A DNA stretch of 23,400 bases. Source: a virus. The stretch lies in IMG/VR virus record IMGVR_UViG_3300008262_000616, positions 1 to 23,400 of that record; one strand, written 5' to 3'. Positions within the stretch are counted from its first letter, which is position 1. Each line of letters opens with the position of its first letter. This document shows positions 1 to 4,610 of the stretch, in pieces. The notes under the pieces are model-generated. The model did no database searches and had not been told where the DNA came from. It was given only the letters and a program-made list of their open reading frames with translations. The position numbers were made by a program, and so were the translations under genes.

Positions 1-45
1 GTATCCTGCTGGCCGTCAGGTACTTATGGCGTTCTAATCGCCGTG

Positions 46-73
46 CACCAACCCCCTTCGGGGGGTATTGGTG
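46..73 (+). terminator. Strong hairpin with UUCG tetraloop, probable terminator
   Basis: ACCCCC (51-56) pairs perfectly with GGGGGT (61-66) around the extra-stable loop TTCG. A second segment, CACCA (46-50) with TGGTG (69-73), extends the stem past a two-base bulge. A T-rich but interrupted stretch follows. It stands out in an AT-rich genome and probably ends whatever transcript enters the window from the left. The lack of a clean T run leaves open an RNA-structure or processing role. Confidence 0.6.
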
Positions 74-152
74 TTGTTCTTCGGTCTTTAAATACGACTC
101 GATATATTAAGTTTATCGCTTAATTCAGTATTCACCTCTAAAACCTCAAACT

Positions 153-221
153 ATGGAGACATACATCATAGTAGACGGTGTTGTTACTATCCTCGAATGG
201 GTAGTAAACACCAACGCATAA
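153..221 (+). CDS. Possible 22-residue peptide
   Basis: A short reading frame starts at ATG 153 and encodes 22 residues, beginning METYIIVDGV and ending VVNTNA. The argument that it is translated is its leader: ACCTCTAAAAC at 134-144 is followed by ATG exactly 16 nt after the CC. The same element with the same spacing precedes the genes at 764, 1233, 1600 and 2094. The peptide is hydrophobic in its middle but too short for a confident membrane call. Its stop codon lies inside a 7-bp hairpin (214-231). No function can be assigned. It could instead be a chance frame inside the 5' part of the structured RNA that follows. Confidence 0.4.
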   Translation: METYIIVDGVVTILEWVVNTNA

Positions 222-745
222 CAATATGCGTGATAAGCATAGCTCTATAACTAGGGCTATGTTTACTTTAAATCCTATATACCATAGTTAACACAGGATA
301 TAGGCTCACTGTAAGCTATAAGTGAGATGCCATTCAATAGGGTAATTAGCAAGCCTATTATATACTCTCATCCAAGCAGGTACTATAGTTCTTTCCGCTA
401 CAGAGTCCCATTAGGGTAACTCATTAGAATATGGCAAAGATGTCAAGGGTTGCAACCTTGTGAGAGTACGTAAAGCGCTCCACCATGAGCTAAAAAGTGT
501 ATGTCTTATAGCCTGAGAAACTATTTGATGAAACAAAACCAGGGGAATAAGACTGAAGCAGTAGCAATACTGTTTGAATGAACAACCTGGAACATTGGTG
601 ATACCGTTATGCTTAACGGCCTGTACCTAATAGTTAATTGTGCTAGCTGCAAAGTTATAGACAAGACTATTAAAGCTGTATTCCTTACCTCAATTCGGAC
701 AATGCAGGTTACAATGGGTGTGTAGGTTAATCACACCCTTTTTTT
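204..745 (+). ncRNA. Candidate large structured non-coding RNA
   Basis: From 222 to 763 there is no credible protein gene, but there is a dense run of perfect helices: 214-220/225-231, 238-245/254-261, 274-280/298-304, 305-310/321-326, 336-341/354-359, 363-370/461-468 (8 bp closing a 90-nt domain), 403-409/414-422, 444-448/456-460, 503-509/547-553, 604-609/614-619 and 628-634/666-672. The hairpin 559-572 carries a GCAA (GNRA) tetraloop. CCAGG (539-543) can pair with CCTGG (586-590) across the 503-553 helix, giving pseudoknot topology. The region ends in an intrinsic terminator at 716-745. Size, complexity, phage context and a tRNA about 3.4 kb downstream recall the ornate large phage RNAs (GOLLD, ROOL), but I cannot match a consensus by eye. 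The 5' end is uncertain. Confidence 0.55.
716..745 (+). terminator. Rho-independent terminator
   Basis: GGGTGTG (716-722) pairs perfectly with CACACCC (732-738) around a 9-nt loop, followed directly by seven T residues (739-745). It closes the non-coding transcript. The next gene's leader element begins in the last base of the T run, so the gene at 764 is likely transcribed separately or by read-through. Confidence 0.88.
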
Positions 746-763
746 ACTTTTAAAACTAACAAC

Positions 764-1186
764 ATGAGAACAGATAAAATTGGTAGTGATTTCAATTACA
801 GAGCTTATCGTTTCAATAACTGCTTAGCATATGAGCAGTACGATGGTGAGAAGAGAATGCACACATACATAGTATTTACTGATATATCTTATAGACGTTT
901 CAAAGCAAGCAAAGGTTCATGGAAAAATGAACTAGAGCCTGTACGTAAAAGAAAATATGATAAGATACTATTCATGACTAATAAACAACTAATGGATATG
1001 ACTCATCCACTAGCTGATTATCATTTCATGAAAGATGTACGTGCTTTAGTATTCGATGCTAAATTAGGAACAAGATACGAAGCTACTAGACGATATAGTA
1101 CTAGTACAGGTTCTTATTTCTGGTGTCTATCCTCTGATACTACTGAAATCAAAAGTTATCCCAAGAAAAGGGTACGTCGAAGCTGA
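764..1186 (+). CDS. Hypothetical protein, 140 aa
   Basis: This is an open frame of 140 residues that I do not recognise. It is basic, with a C-terminal KKRVRR cluster, rich in Tyr and Arg, and shows no membrane span or signal peptide. The middle contains alternating hydrophobic stretches (residues 35-41, 67-72, 91-97) compatible with a small alpha/beta fold. The start is supported by the leader element TTTTAAAAC with ATG 16 nt after its AC, directly behind the terminator at 716-745. The next frame opens two bases after the stop, but its true start is probably 1233. Nothing in the context points to a specific role; it is an early/accessory phage gene. Confidence 0.75.
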   Translation: MRTDKIGSDFNYRAYRFNNCLAYEQYDGEKRMHTYIVFTDISYRRFKASKGSWKNELEPVRKRKYDKILFMTNKQLMDMTHPLADYHFMKDVRALVFDAKLGTRYEATRRYSTSTGSYFWCLSSDTTEIKSYPKKRVRRS

Positions 1187-1204
1187 GATGACGGTTAAAG
1201 CTTC

Positions 1205-1226
1205 ATTTTATTTACCTCTAATACAA
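1205..1226 (+). repeat. 22-nt leader repeat, copy 1 (before gene at 1233)
   Basis: Positions 1205-1226 are identical over 22 nt to 1572-1593. Both contain TTTACCTCTAATACAA and sit immediately upstream of an ATG, 16 nt after the CC. The sequence matches the A/T-rich leaders in front of the genes at 153, 764, 2094, 12997 and 13613. I therefore read it as an expression signal (promoter or translation-initiation element) and not as coding sequence. Confidence 0.7.
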
Positions 1227-1232
1227 CACATT

Positions 1233-1565
1233 ATGACTAAAGCTGAAGCATTAGCATTGTTAGAATACAATGCACAACCTACTGAATACATATCAAGTGA
1301 AGAGTTTGACCGTGCATTCCGTGAAGCAATAGAAAGTAAATCAGATGCTGATTACTTTACTAAATCTTCATTATATAACTCTGAGATAAGATCTTTTGTC
1401 TATAACAAAATGCGTTACACATGCATCTGTATCATGAGACAAGATTGGACAGGTGATTGGTATGATGACAGCACTGTCTACTTCAAACAGAGACAAATGA
1501 CACACGAAGAGATGATATCTCTTATGAGTTATATTCCTGGCTTACAAGACTTTGATGTCGAGTAA
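1233..1565 (+). CDS. Hypothetical protein, 110 aa
   Basis: I take the start at ATG 1233 and not the upstream ATG 1188, because the DNA between them carries the conserved leader repeat (1205-1226) and would otherwise be translated as FYLPLIQ, exactly as in the next gene. The 110-residue product begins MTKAEALALLEYN, is mildly acidic, has no membrane span and is not a family I recognise. Its C-terminal part (YDDST, then MTHEEMISLMSYIPGL) resembles that of the following gene's product (YDTPI, then LTPDDITSIMQQVSEL), so the two may be diverged paralogues. The frame ends 34 nt before the next proposed start. Confidence 0.7.
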   Translation: MTKAEALALLEYNAQPTEYISSEEFDRAFREAIESKSDADYFTKSSLYNSEIRSFVYNKMRYTCICIMRQDWTGDWYDDSTVYFKQRQMTHEEMISLMSYIPGLQDFDVE

Positions 1566-1571
1566 GCCAGT

Positions 1572-1593
1572 ATTTTATTTACCTCTAATACAA
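1572..1593 (+). repeat. 22-nt leader repeat, copy 2 (before gene at 1600)
   Basis: Identical over 22 nt to 1205-1226 and placed the same 16 nt (CC to ATG) ahead of its gene. Conservation at the base level immediately upstream of two unrelated N termini argues that it is a regulatory leader. Confidence 0.7.
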
Positions 1594-1599
1594 TACAAC

Positions 1600-1914
1600 A
1601 TGACATTCAACGATCTAATATTCAGTGTAGAAGAAGACGAAGAACAAGCTGAACTTAACTGGGTTCAGTTAGGTGAAACTGCCTTCCATATATTCCCTAA
1701 CCATTATGGCGTATCAGTAGTACGTGGTCATGGTACTAAGGGAGTAGAAAAAGGACTATATGAATTGGCTGTTATACACATGGGACCTGATGATGAATGG
1801 TCTGAGATAGTATATGACACACCAATTACTAACGATGTAATAGGCTATTTAACACCTGATGATATCACTAGTATCATGCAACAGGTAAGTGAATTACCTC
1901 CACGAAATTTATAA
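1600..1914 (+). CDS. Hypothetical acidic protein, 104 aa
   Basis: The start is set at ATG 1600, 16 nt after the CC of the leader repeat; an upstream ATG at 1552 would overlap the previous gene and translate the leader. The 104-residue product begins MTFNDLIFSVEEDEEQAELNW and is strongly acidic, a property shared by many small phage proteins that bind host proteins or mimic DNA. No catalytic motif or membrane span is visible. The C-terminal segment YLTPDDITSIMQQVSEL is similar in pattern to the end of the preceding gene's product. The stop codon (1912-1914) lies in the 5' arm of a 9-bp hairpin. Confidence 0.72.
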   Translation: MTFNDLIFSVEEDEEQAELNWVQLGETAFHIFPNHYGVSVVRGHGTKGVEKGLYELAVIHMGPDDEWSEIVYDTPITNDVIGYLTPDDITSIMQQVSELPPRNL

Positions 1915-2060
1915 GCTTACCCAAAGGGTACAGGTAAGCTTCTGCTGCAGCAGTCGCGTCGCAATGCGGGCCCTAGTTTAGATTAGTGAACTAAAGTATC
2001 CGTGGTAGTAGCAGTGCTAATCCACTCCATAAGCTACAAACTCCTGGGTATGAGTATAAA
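1913..2060 (+). ncRNA. Structured intergenic segment
   Basis: This 180-nt spacer has no credible gene. It begins with a perfect 9-bp hairpin (1913-1921 with 1933-1941) that includes the upstream stop codon. The 12-bp palindrome CTGCTGCAGCAG (1942-1953), a GC-rich patch (1954-1972) and GATTAG (1981-1986) pairing with CTAATC (2017-2022) follow. It could be a 3' UTR structure, a small RNA, or the leader of the gene at 2094. I see no T-run terminator directly behind the first hairpin. The next leader element starts near 2070. Confidence 0.4.
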
Positions 2061-2093
2061 CTGCCTATTTTTTAACCTTTAAAACTAAACACA

Positions 2094-2297
2094 ATGAATA
2101 CAATCAGATTAATCGGAAGACTAGCAGTAACTATGCTAGTAGTAATTTTATTCGAAGGCTTAATGACATTAGGATTAGCCTTTAAACCAGAGACTTACAG
2201 TAGCCCACTTGCATGGATAGTACAAGTACTAATAGTATGTGGTGTAGTATGGTTTGCTGCTGAATGGCATAACGAAGAAACAAATAAGCAATCATGA
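2094..2297 (+). CDS. Small membrane protein, 67 aa, two spans
   Basis: The 67-residue product has two clear hydrophobic segments, about residues 9-30 and 40-56, separated by a short polar loop (KPETYSS), and a charged tail EWHNEETNKQS. This is the pattern of a small two-span inner-membrane protein. The start is supported by the leader TTTAACCTTTAAAAC with ATG 16 nt after the CC. Its stop overlaps the start of the next small frame (ATGA at 2294-2297), so it begins a cluster of four tiny membrane proteins. Possible roles include membrane anchoring, superinfection exclusion or lysis help, but nothing in the sequence chooses between them. Confidence 0.72.
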   Translation: MNTIRLIGRLAVTMLVVILFEGLMTLGLAFKPETYSSPLAWIVQVLIVCGVVWFAAEWHNEETNKQS

Positions 2298-2365
2298 TAG
2301 TAGTACACATCATCATCATGACTGCAATCGTTGCATTCACTATTTATTTATTTATTACTCAATAA
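2294..2365 (+). CDS. Tiny membrane peptide, 23 aa
   Basis: ATG 2294 overlaps the TGA of the previous gene in the classic ATGA arrangement, pointing to translational coupling. The 23-residue product (MIVVHIIIMTAIV.. to ..LFITQ) is almost entirely hydrophobic and would form one transmembrane helix. The next gene starts four bases after its stop. It is too short for family assignment. An alternative frame through this stretch (from 2254) gives a His/Tyr/Asp-rich protein without sensible composition, which I regard as a shadow. Confidence 0.55.
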   Translation: MIVVHIIIMTAIVAFTIYLFITQ

Positions 2366-2368
2366 CTT

Positions 2369-2539
2369 ATGAAGAAGACAGCATTATTTCTTATGATTTT
2401 TATGATACTAGTCACCTTTACAATGGTGGTGATATCATTATCTAACACATTACTCAACCCTGCACTGTCCTGGTTCTTGACTGTAATGTATTTCGTAGCC
2501 ACACTAGGCTCTATTCTTGTATATCAGGGTGAGAAATAG
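2369..2539 (+). CDS. Small membrane protein, 56 aa, two spans
   Basis: A 56-residue frame starts with MKKTALFLMIFMILVTF, a Lys-Lys start followed by a long hydrophobic helix (about residues 4-25). After a short loop (NTLLNPALS) comes a second hydrophobic helix (about 33-51) and the tail YQGEK. It could be a two-span membrane protein. The first helix could also act as a signal anchor. It lies four bases behind the preceding peptide and ends in TAG. The four-gene arrangement 2094-2830 suggests that the products act at the host membrane. Confidence 0.68.
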   Translation: MKKTALFLMIFMILVTFTMVVISLSNTLLNPALSWFLTVMYFVATLGSILVYQGEK

Positions 2540-2584
2540 TCTCTCACCTTGATTATGCTATAATTCGTACTAAATCTACACACA

Positions 2585-2830
2585 ATGAAATACCTTAAAA
2601 CATTAAATCCACCAACAAAAGCACTAGTTGCTTTATTATTGCCTGCTGTATACTTGACTGTACTCAACAAGGCATTATTACTAGCCTTATATATCTCATT
2701 CGGCATGACTACTAAAGAGTATAACAACTCTTACTTAGTGCTGGCCTTGAATATATTGGCTGGCCTGTTCTTCCTTTATGAGACACTACTGTTCTTATAT
2801 AGTAATAAGCGAACACCAAGAGAATATTAA
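2585..2830 (+). CDS. Small membrane protein, 81 aa, two spans
   Basis: The 81-residue product has hydrophobic segments at about residues 12-37 and 50-70, a polar linker (TTKEYNNS) and a basic C terminus (SNKRTPREY). The start ATG is preceded by an A-rich leader (CTACACACA) typical of this genome and by a 45-nt spacer after the previous gene, so it may have its own initiation signal. It is the fourth and last member of the small-membrane-protein cluster. A strong 11-bp hairpin and a terminator follow. No family is recognised. Confidence 0.72.
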   Translation: MKYLKTLNPPTKALVALLLPAVYLTVLNKALLLALYISFGMTTKEYNNSYLVLALNILAGLFFLYETLLFLYSNKRTPREY

Positions 2831-2835
2831 TTACC

Positions 2836-2867
2836 TAGTTATAGTAGGATAGCTCTTACTATAACTA
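2836..2867 (+). other. 11-bp perfect hairpin in 3' UTR
   Basis: TAGTTATAGTA (2836-2846) pairs perfectly with TACTATAACTA (2857-2867) around a 10-nt loop. It overlaps the decamer AGTAGGATAG (2843-2852) and is followed by CACGTTT (2868-2874). The same two words recur in the same order after the gene ending at 3934. Confidence 0.6.
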
Positions 2868-2881
2868 CACGTTTTAGAGGT

Positions 2882-2920
2882 AAGCCCTGCTTGGCTAACG
2901 CTGAGTGGGGCTTTATTTTT
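2882..2920 (+). terminator. Rho-independent terminator
   Basis: AAGCCC (2882-2887) pairs with GGGCTT (2908-2913). The interior can form a smaller TGGC/GCTGA-type hairpin, and TTATTTTT follows. It ends the transcript of the small membrane proteins. Confidence 0.78.
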
Positions 2921-2950
2921 ATCCATCGTTTTTTCATTTAATAATCCAAC

Positions 2951-3031
2951 ATCAAAGCGCATCGTCACAAAAACTTTGATAGGAAACCATTACAGCATGT
3001 TCGGACTGTAATGTATAGGCTTTATAAGCCT
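2951..3031 (+). promoter_or_regulatory. Three tandem hairpins in the 5' leader of the gene at 3080
   Basis: Three perfect stems lie side by side: ATCAAAG/CTTTGAT (2951-2957 with 2974-2980), CATTACAG/CTGTAATG (2988-2995 with 3006-3013) and AGGCTT/AAGCCT (3017-3022 with 3026-3031). They sit between an upstream terminator and the single gene at 3080. They may stabilise its mRNA, regulate translation, or belong to a small RNA. No known riboswitch is recognised. Confidence 0.55.
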
Positions 3032-3079
3032 GATCTAGAACACAATCTATTATTTATTTATCTATTAAAAACAATTATC

Positions 3080-3595
3080 ATGAACAAAATCGTTTTAGAA
3101 TCTGCAAAAGGAGTAAAAGGTAACAAAGTACAACTTACTTTCTCACAAATTGTCAACACTGGCAAATCATCAAATAACATTCTTGGTCTATTAAATGCAT
3201 CTGATGATCGCTTTAATCAGTCTAAGCCTCGTTTTGCATGGTTATCTGGTGAGAAAGCAGATATCACTGCGCAATTTGGCATCGATGTAACTAATCTTGC
3301 TGAAGGTGAAGAGCTTATCATTAACCAAGAAGATCCACGTCTTGCTGGTGCACCTGATATGCCATTGAACATTCAGATTGTAGAGACTACAAAAGGTACA
3401 GAGTATGATGTAGCTAACTTTGGGACACGTGCTAAGCGTGCTGGCAAAGATGGTGACTTCCTTCTTCACAACGGTTTGTATATCTATAGCCGCTCACTTG
3501 TAGTAACAGGTGAAGCAAAGCATGTTATTCTTGAAGGCACTACTCGTTTAGACGTAGCTCAAGCTGCTGATGCGATTGCATCTGCATTGAACTAA
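3080..3595 (+). CDS. Hypothetical protein, 171 aa, stand-alone and probably abundant
   Basis: I place the start at ATG 3080 (MNKIVLESAKGVKGNK). The ATG at 3011 falls within the arm of a hairpin, and the sequence before 3080 (TTTATCTATTAAAAACAATTATC) is a typical leader. The 171-residue soluble protein is rich in Ala, Gly, Leu and beta-prone segments, has no Cys and no membrane span, and I cannot assign a family. Its codons (CGT, CTT, GGT, GCT) look more selected than those of its neighbours. It has its own structured leader and a strong terminator of its own. These points suggest a highly expressed protein such as a binding or minor structural protein, but this is inference. Confidence 0.8.
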   Translation: MNKIVLESAKGVKGNKVQLTFSQIVNTGKSSNNILGLLNASDDRFNQSKPRFAWLSGEKADITAQFGIDVTNLAEGEELIINQEDPRLAGAPDMPLNIQIVETTKGTEYDVANFGTRAKRAGKDGDFLLHNGLYIYSRSLVVTGEAKHVILEGTTRLDVAQAADAIASALN

Positions 3596-3618
3596 TCTAA
3601 GGTTTAGTTTGTAAACAG

Positions 3619-3647
3619 GGGAGTATAGTTTCTATGCTCCCTTTTTT
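3619..3647 (+). terminator. Rho-independent terminator
   Basis: GGGAGTATAG (3619-3628) pairs with CTATGCTCCC (3632-3641), with one T-G wobble and a 3-nt loop, followed by six T residues. It ends the single-gene transcript of 3080-3595. Confidence 0.9.
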
Positions 3648-3667
3648 CTATTCTTAAAATACACGCC

Positions 3668-3934
3668 ATGGCTACTAAAAAAACAACTATCAAAAGGGTT
3701 CGAATGGATGAACTTGGTCTATACTTAAATACAATAGAACTGGACCATAAACCACGAACAAATAAAGAGCGAGCGGAGTTGGTATCTAAATACTTTAATG
3801 TAAAGTGTTTAGAAGAGGATGTAGATAATTATGAGAGACTTTCAAAAGAATACGATTACATAGTACATGAAGATTACGAGCTTGAATCTAGACGTCAAGA
3901 GTATTTTTCACACCTAGGGTTTATATTTATATAA
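3668..3934 (+). CDS. Hypothetical protein, 88 aa, possible DNA-binding helices
   Basis: The 88-residue product starts with a basic segment (MATKKTTIKRVRM) and continues with a predicted helical middle. The stretch TNKERAELVSKYFNVKCLEE resembles the first two helices of a small helix-turn-helix, but the recognition helix is acidic (LEEDVDNYERL), so this is a weak suggestion. The C terminus ends in aromatic residues. The start has an A-rich leader (TTCTTAAAATACACGCC) behind the terminator at 3619-3647. A structured untranslated region and then a tRNA follow. No family is recognised. Confidence 0.68.
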   Translation: MATKKTTIKRVRMDELGLYLNTIELDHKPRTNKERAELVSKYFNVKCLEEDVDNYERLSKEYDYIVHEDYELESRRQEYFSHLGFIFI

Positions 3935-3936
3935 AC

Positions 3937-4132
3937 AGTAGGATAGTCAAGGTGTATTGGTTTACATCTTGACTGCACGTTTCGGTTCATCACCGAATAG
4001 TATGTCCAATATGATGAGAAGTAGGCTGATTACCTACATGGGACTTCTGATAGGGAAACGCTCTATTCGGTCTGACTAGCCGCGGGGAATATCAAAGAGA
4101 TGCAAAGAACAACGTGCTCTCACAGTCAATAT
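3937..4132 (+). ncRNA. Structured RNA segment upstream of the tRNA
   Basis: This 196-nt gene-free stretch contains a 12-bp hairpin (3945-3956 with 3963-3974, one wobble), a 6-bp hairpin TTCGGT/ACCGAA (3981-3986 with 3992-3997), a 5-bp hairpin GTAGG/CCTAC with 7-nt loop (4021-4025 with 4033-4037) and GAG..GCA/TGC..CTC (4097-4121). CCGAATAG (3993-4000) can also pair perfectly with CTATTCGG (4063-4070), which excludes the 3981-3997 hairpin. Two mutually exclusive folds are a feature of RNA switches. It could be a 5' leader processed off the tRNA, an independent small RNA, or a riboswitch-like element. No known class is recognised. Confidence 0.45.
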
Positions 4133-4218
4133 AGTCAGGTGGCGGAATGGTAGACGCTAATGGTCAAGTATGTGAATCTAACCGCATACTGTTACAGGTT
4201 CGAATCCTGTCCTGACTA
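4133..4218 (+). tRNA. tRNA with non-canonical anticodon arm, identity uncertain
   Basis: The acceptor stem is perfect (AGTCAGG 4133-4139 with CCTGACT 4211-4217, discriminator A 4218). The D arm GCG-GAATGGTAGA-CGC (4142-4157) has the Leu-type sequence with GG, and the T arm ACAGG-TTCGAAT-CCTGT (4194-4210) is canonical. No CCA is encoded. I scanned 4158-4193 for a 7-nt loop on a 5-bp stem and found none. The best helix is AGTATGTG/CGCATACT (4167-4174 with 4183-4190), whose 8-nt loop AATCTAAC contains CTA after a T. That would be an amber-type anticodon in an enlarged loop, with 9 nt before the arm and 3 after. An unpaired TCAAG at 4164-4168 would instead suggest Leu(CAA). The total of 86 nt fits a class II tRNA. 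It may be functional and odd, or degenerate. Confidence 0.75.
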
Positions 4219-4225
4219 CTAGACA

Positions 4226-4248
4226 GCCTGGAAAGACAGGCATCTTTT
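4226..4248 (+). terminator. Weak terminator after the tRNA
   Basis: GCCTG (4226-4230) pairs with CAGGC (4237-4241) around GAAAGA, followed by ATCTTTT. The short stem and broken T run make it a modest terminator or a tRNA 3'-processing structure. Confidence 0.5.
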
Positions 4249-4271
4249 ATTAATCCTTTAAAACTTAAATT

Positions 4272-4610
4272 ATGAATGAACAAAAATTAATGGCAGGTAT
4301 GTATGTAAGAATACCTAAAAGTGTTACTGACCACTCGCAGTTTGTAAGCAGAAAGAAAGAGTATTTAGTACTTGATGTAGAAAGACTAGCTAAGAATACA
4401 TACTTTCATATTGTCGAAGATAAAGGTAATATTGTACTATGCATTTTAGAAAACTGCTCTTTTCTTAATGGTGGTAGCTGGGAAATTATAGAATCTAAGA
4501 GAACTTTAATAAACATAGATAAAGTAGTTTCTAGCAAAGGATATCAAGCAGCATTATATTTCTTAGCAGGTATTGGTTTTGGTTATTTAATATTTGCTGC
4601 ATTATCATGA
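4272..4610 (+). CDS. Hypothetical protein, 112 aa, soluble domain plus C-terminal membrane helix
   Basis: The N-terminal ~80 residues (MNEQKLMAGMYVRIPKSV onward) have alternating beta-type segments (VRIP, YLVLDV, NIVLCIL, WEII) of the kind found in small SH3-like barrel domains. Residues about 93-111 (AALYFLAGIGFGYLIFAALS) form a single transmembrane helix at the very C terminus, so this looks like a tail-anchored membrane protein. The start is supported by the leader TTAATCCTTTAAAAC. It overlaps the next gene by four bases (ATGA, 4607-4610), so the two are probably translated together. No family is recognised. Confidence 0.75.
   Translation: MNEQKLMAGMYVRIPKSVTDHSQFVSRKKEYLVLDVERLAKNTYFHIVEDKGNIVLCILENCSFLNGGSWEIIESKRTLINIDKVVSSKGYQAALYFLAGIGFGYLIFAALS

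Noticed and set aside
1-75. Possible tRNA: GGCG-TTCTAAT-CGCC (28-42) looks like an anticodon arm with CTA
   Set aside because: No D arm or T arm of standard form is present; the downstream structure is a UUCG-capped hairpin, and the acceptor stem cannot be formed within the window.
444-460. CAAGG-GTTGCAA-CCTTG as an anticodon arm (TGC, Ala)
   Set aside because: No T-loop (TTCRANY) or acceptor stem is found around it; it is better explained as one helix inside the 363-468 domain of the structured RNA.
2254-2445. 63-residue frame rich in His, Tyr and Asp
   Set aside because: Its composition is unnatural and it overlaps two better-supported membrane-protein frames (2294-2365 and 2369-2539) that have coupled starts.
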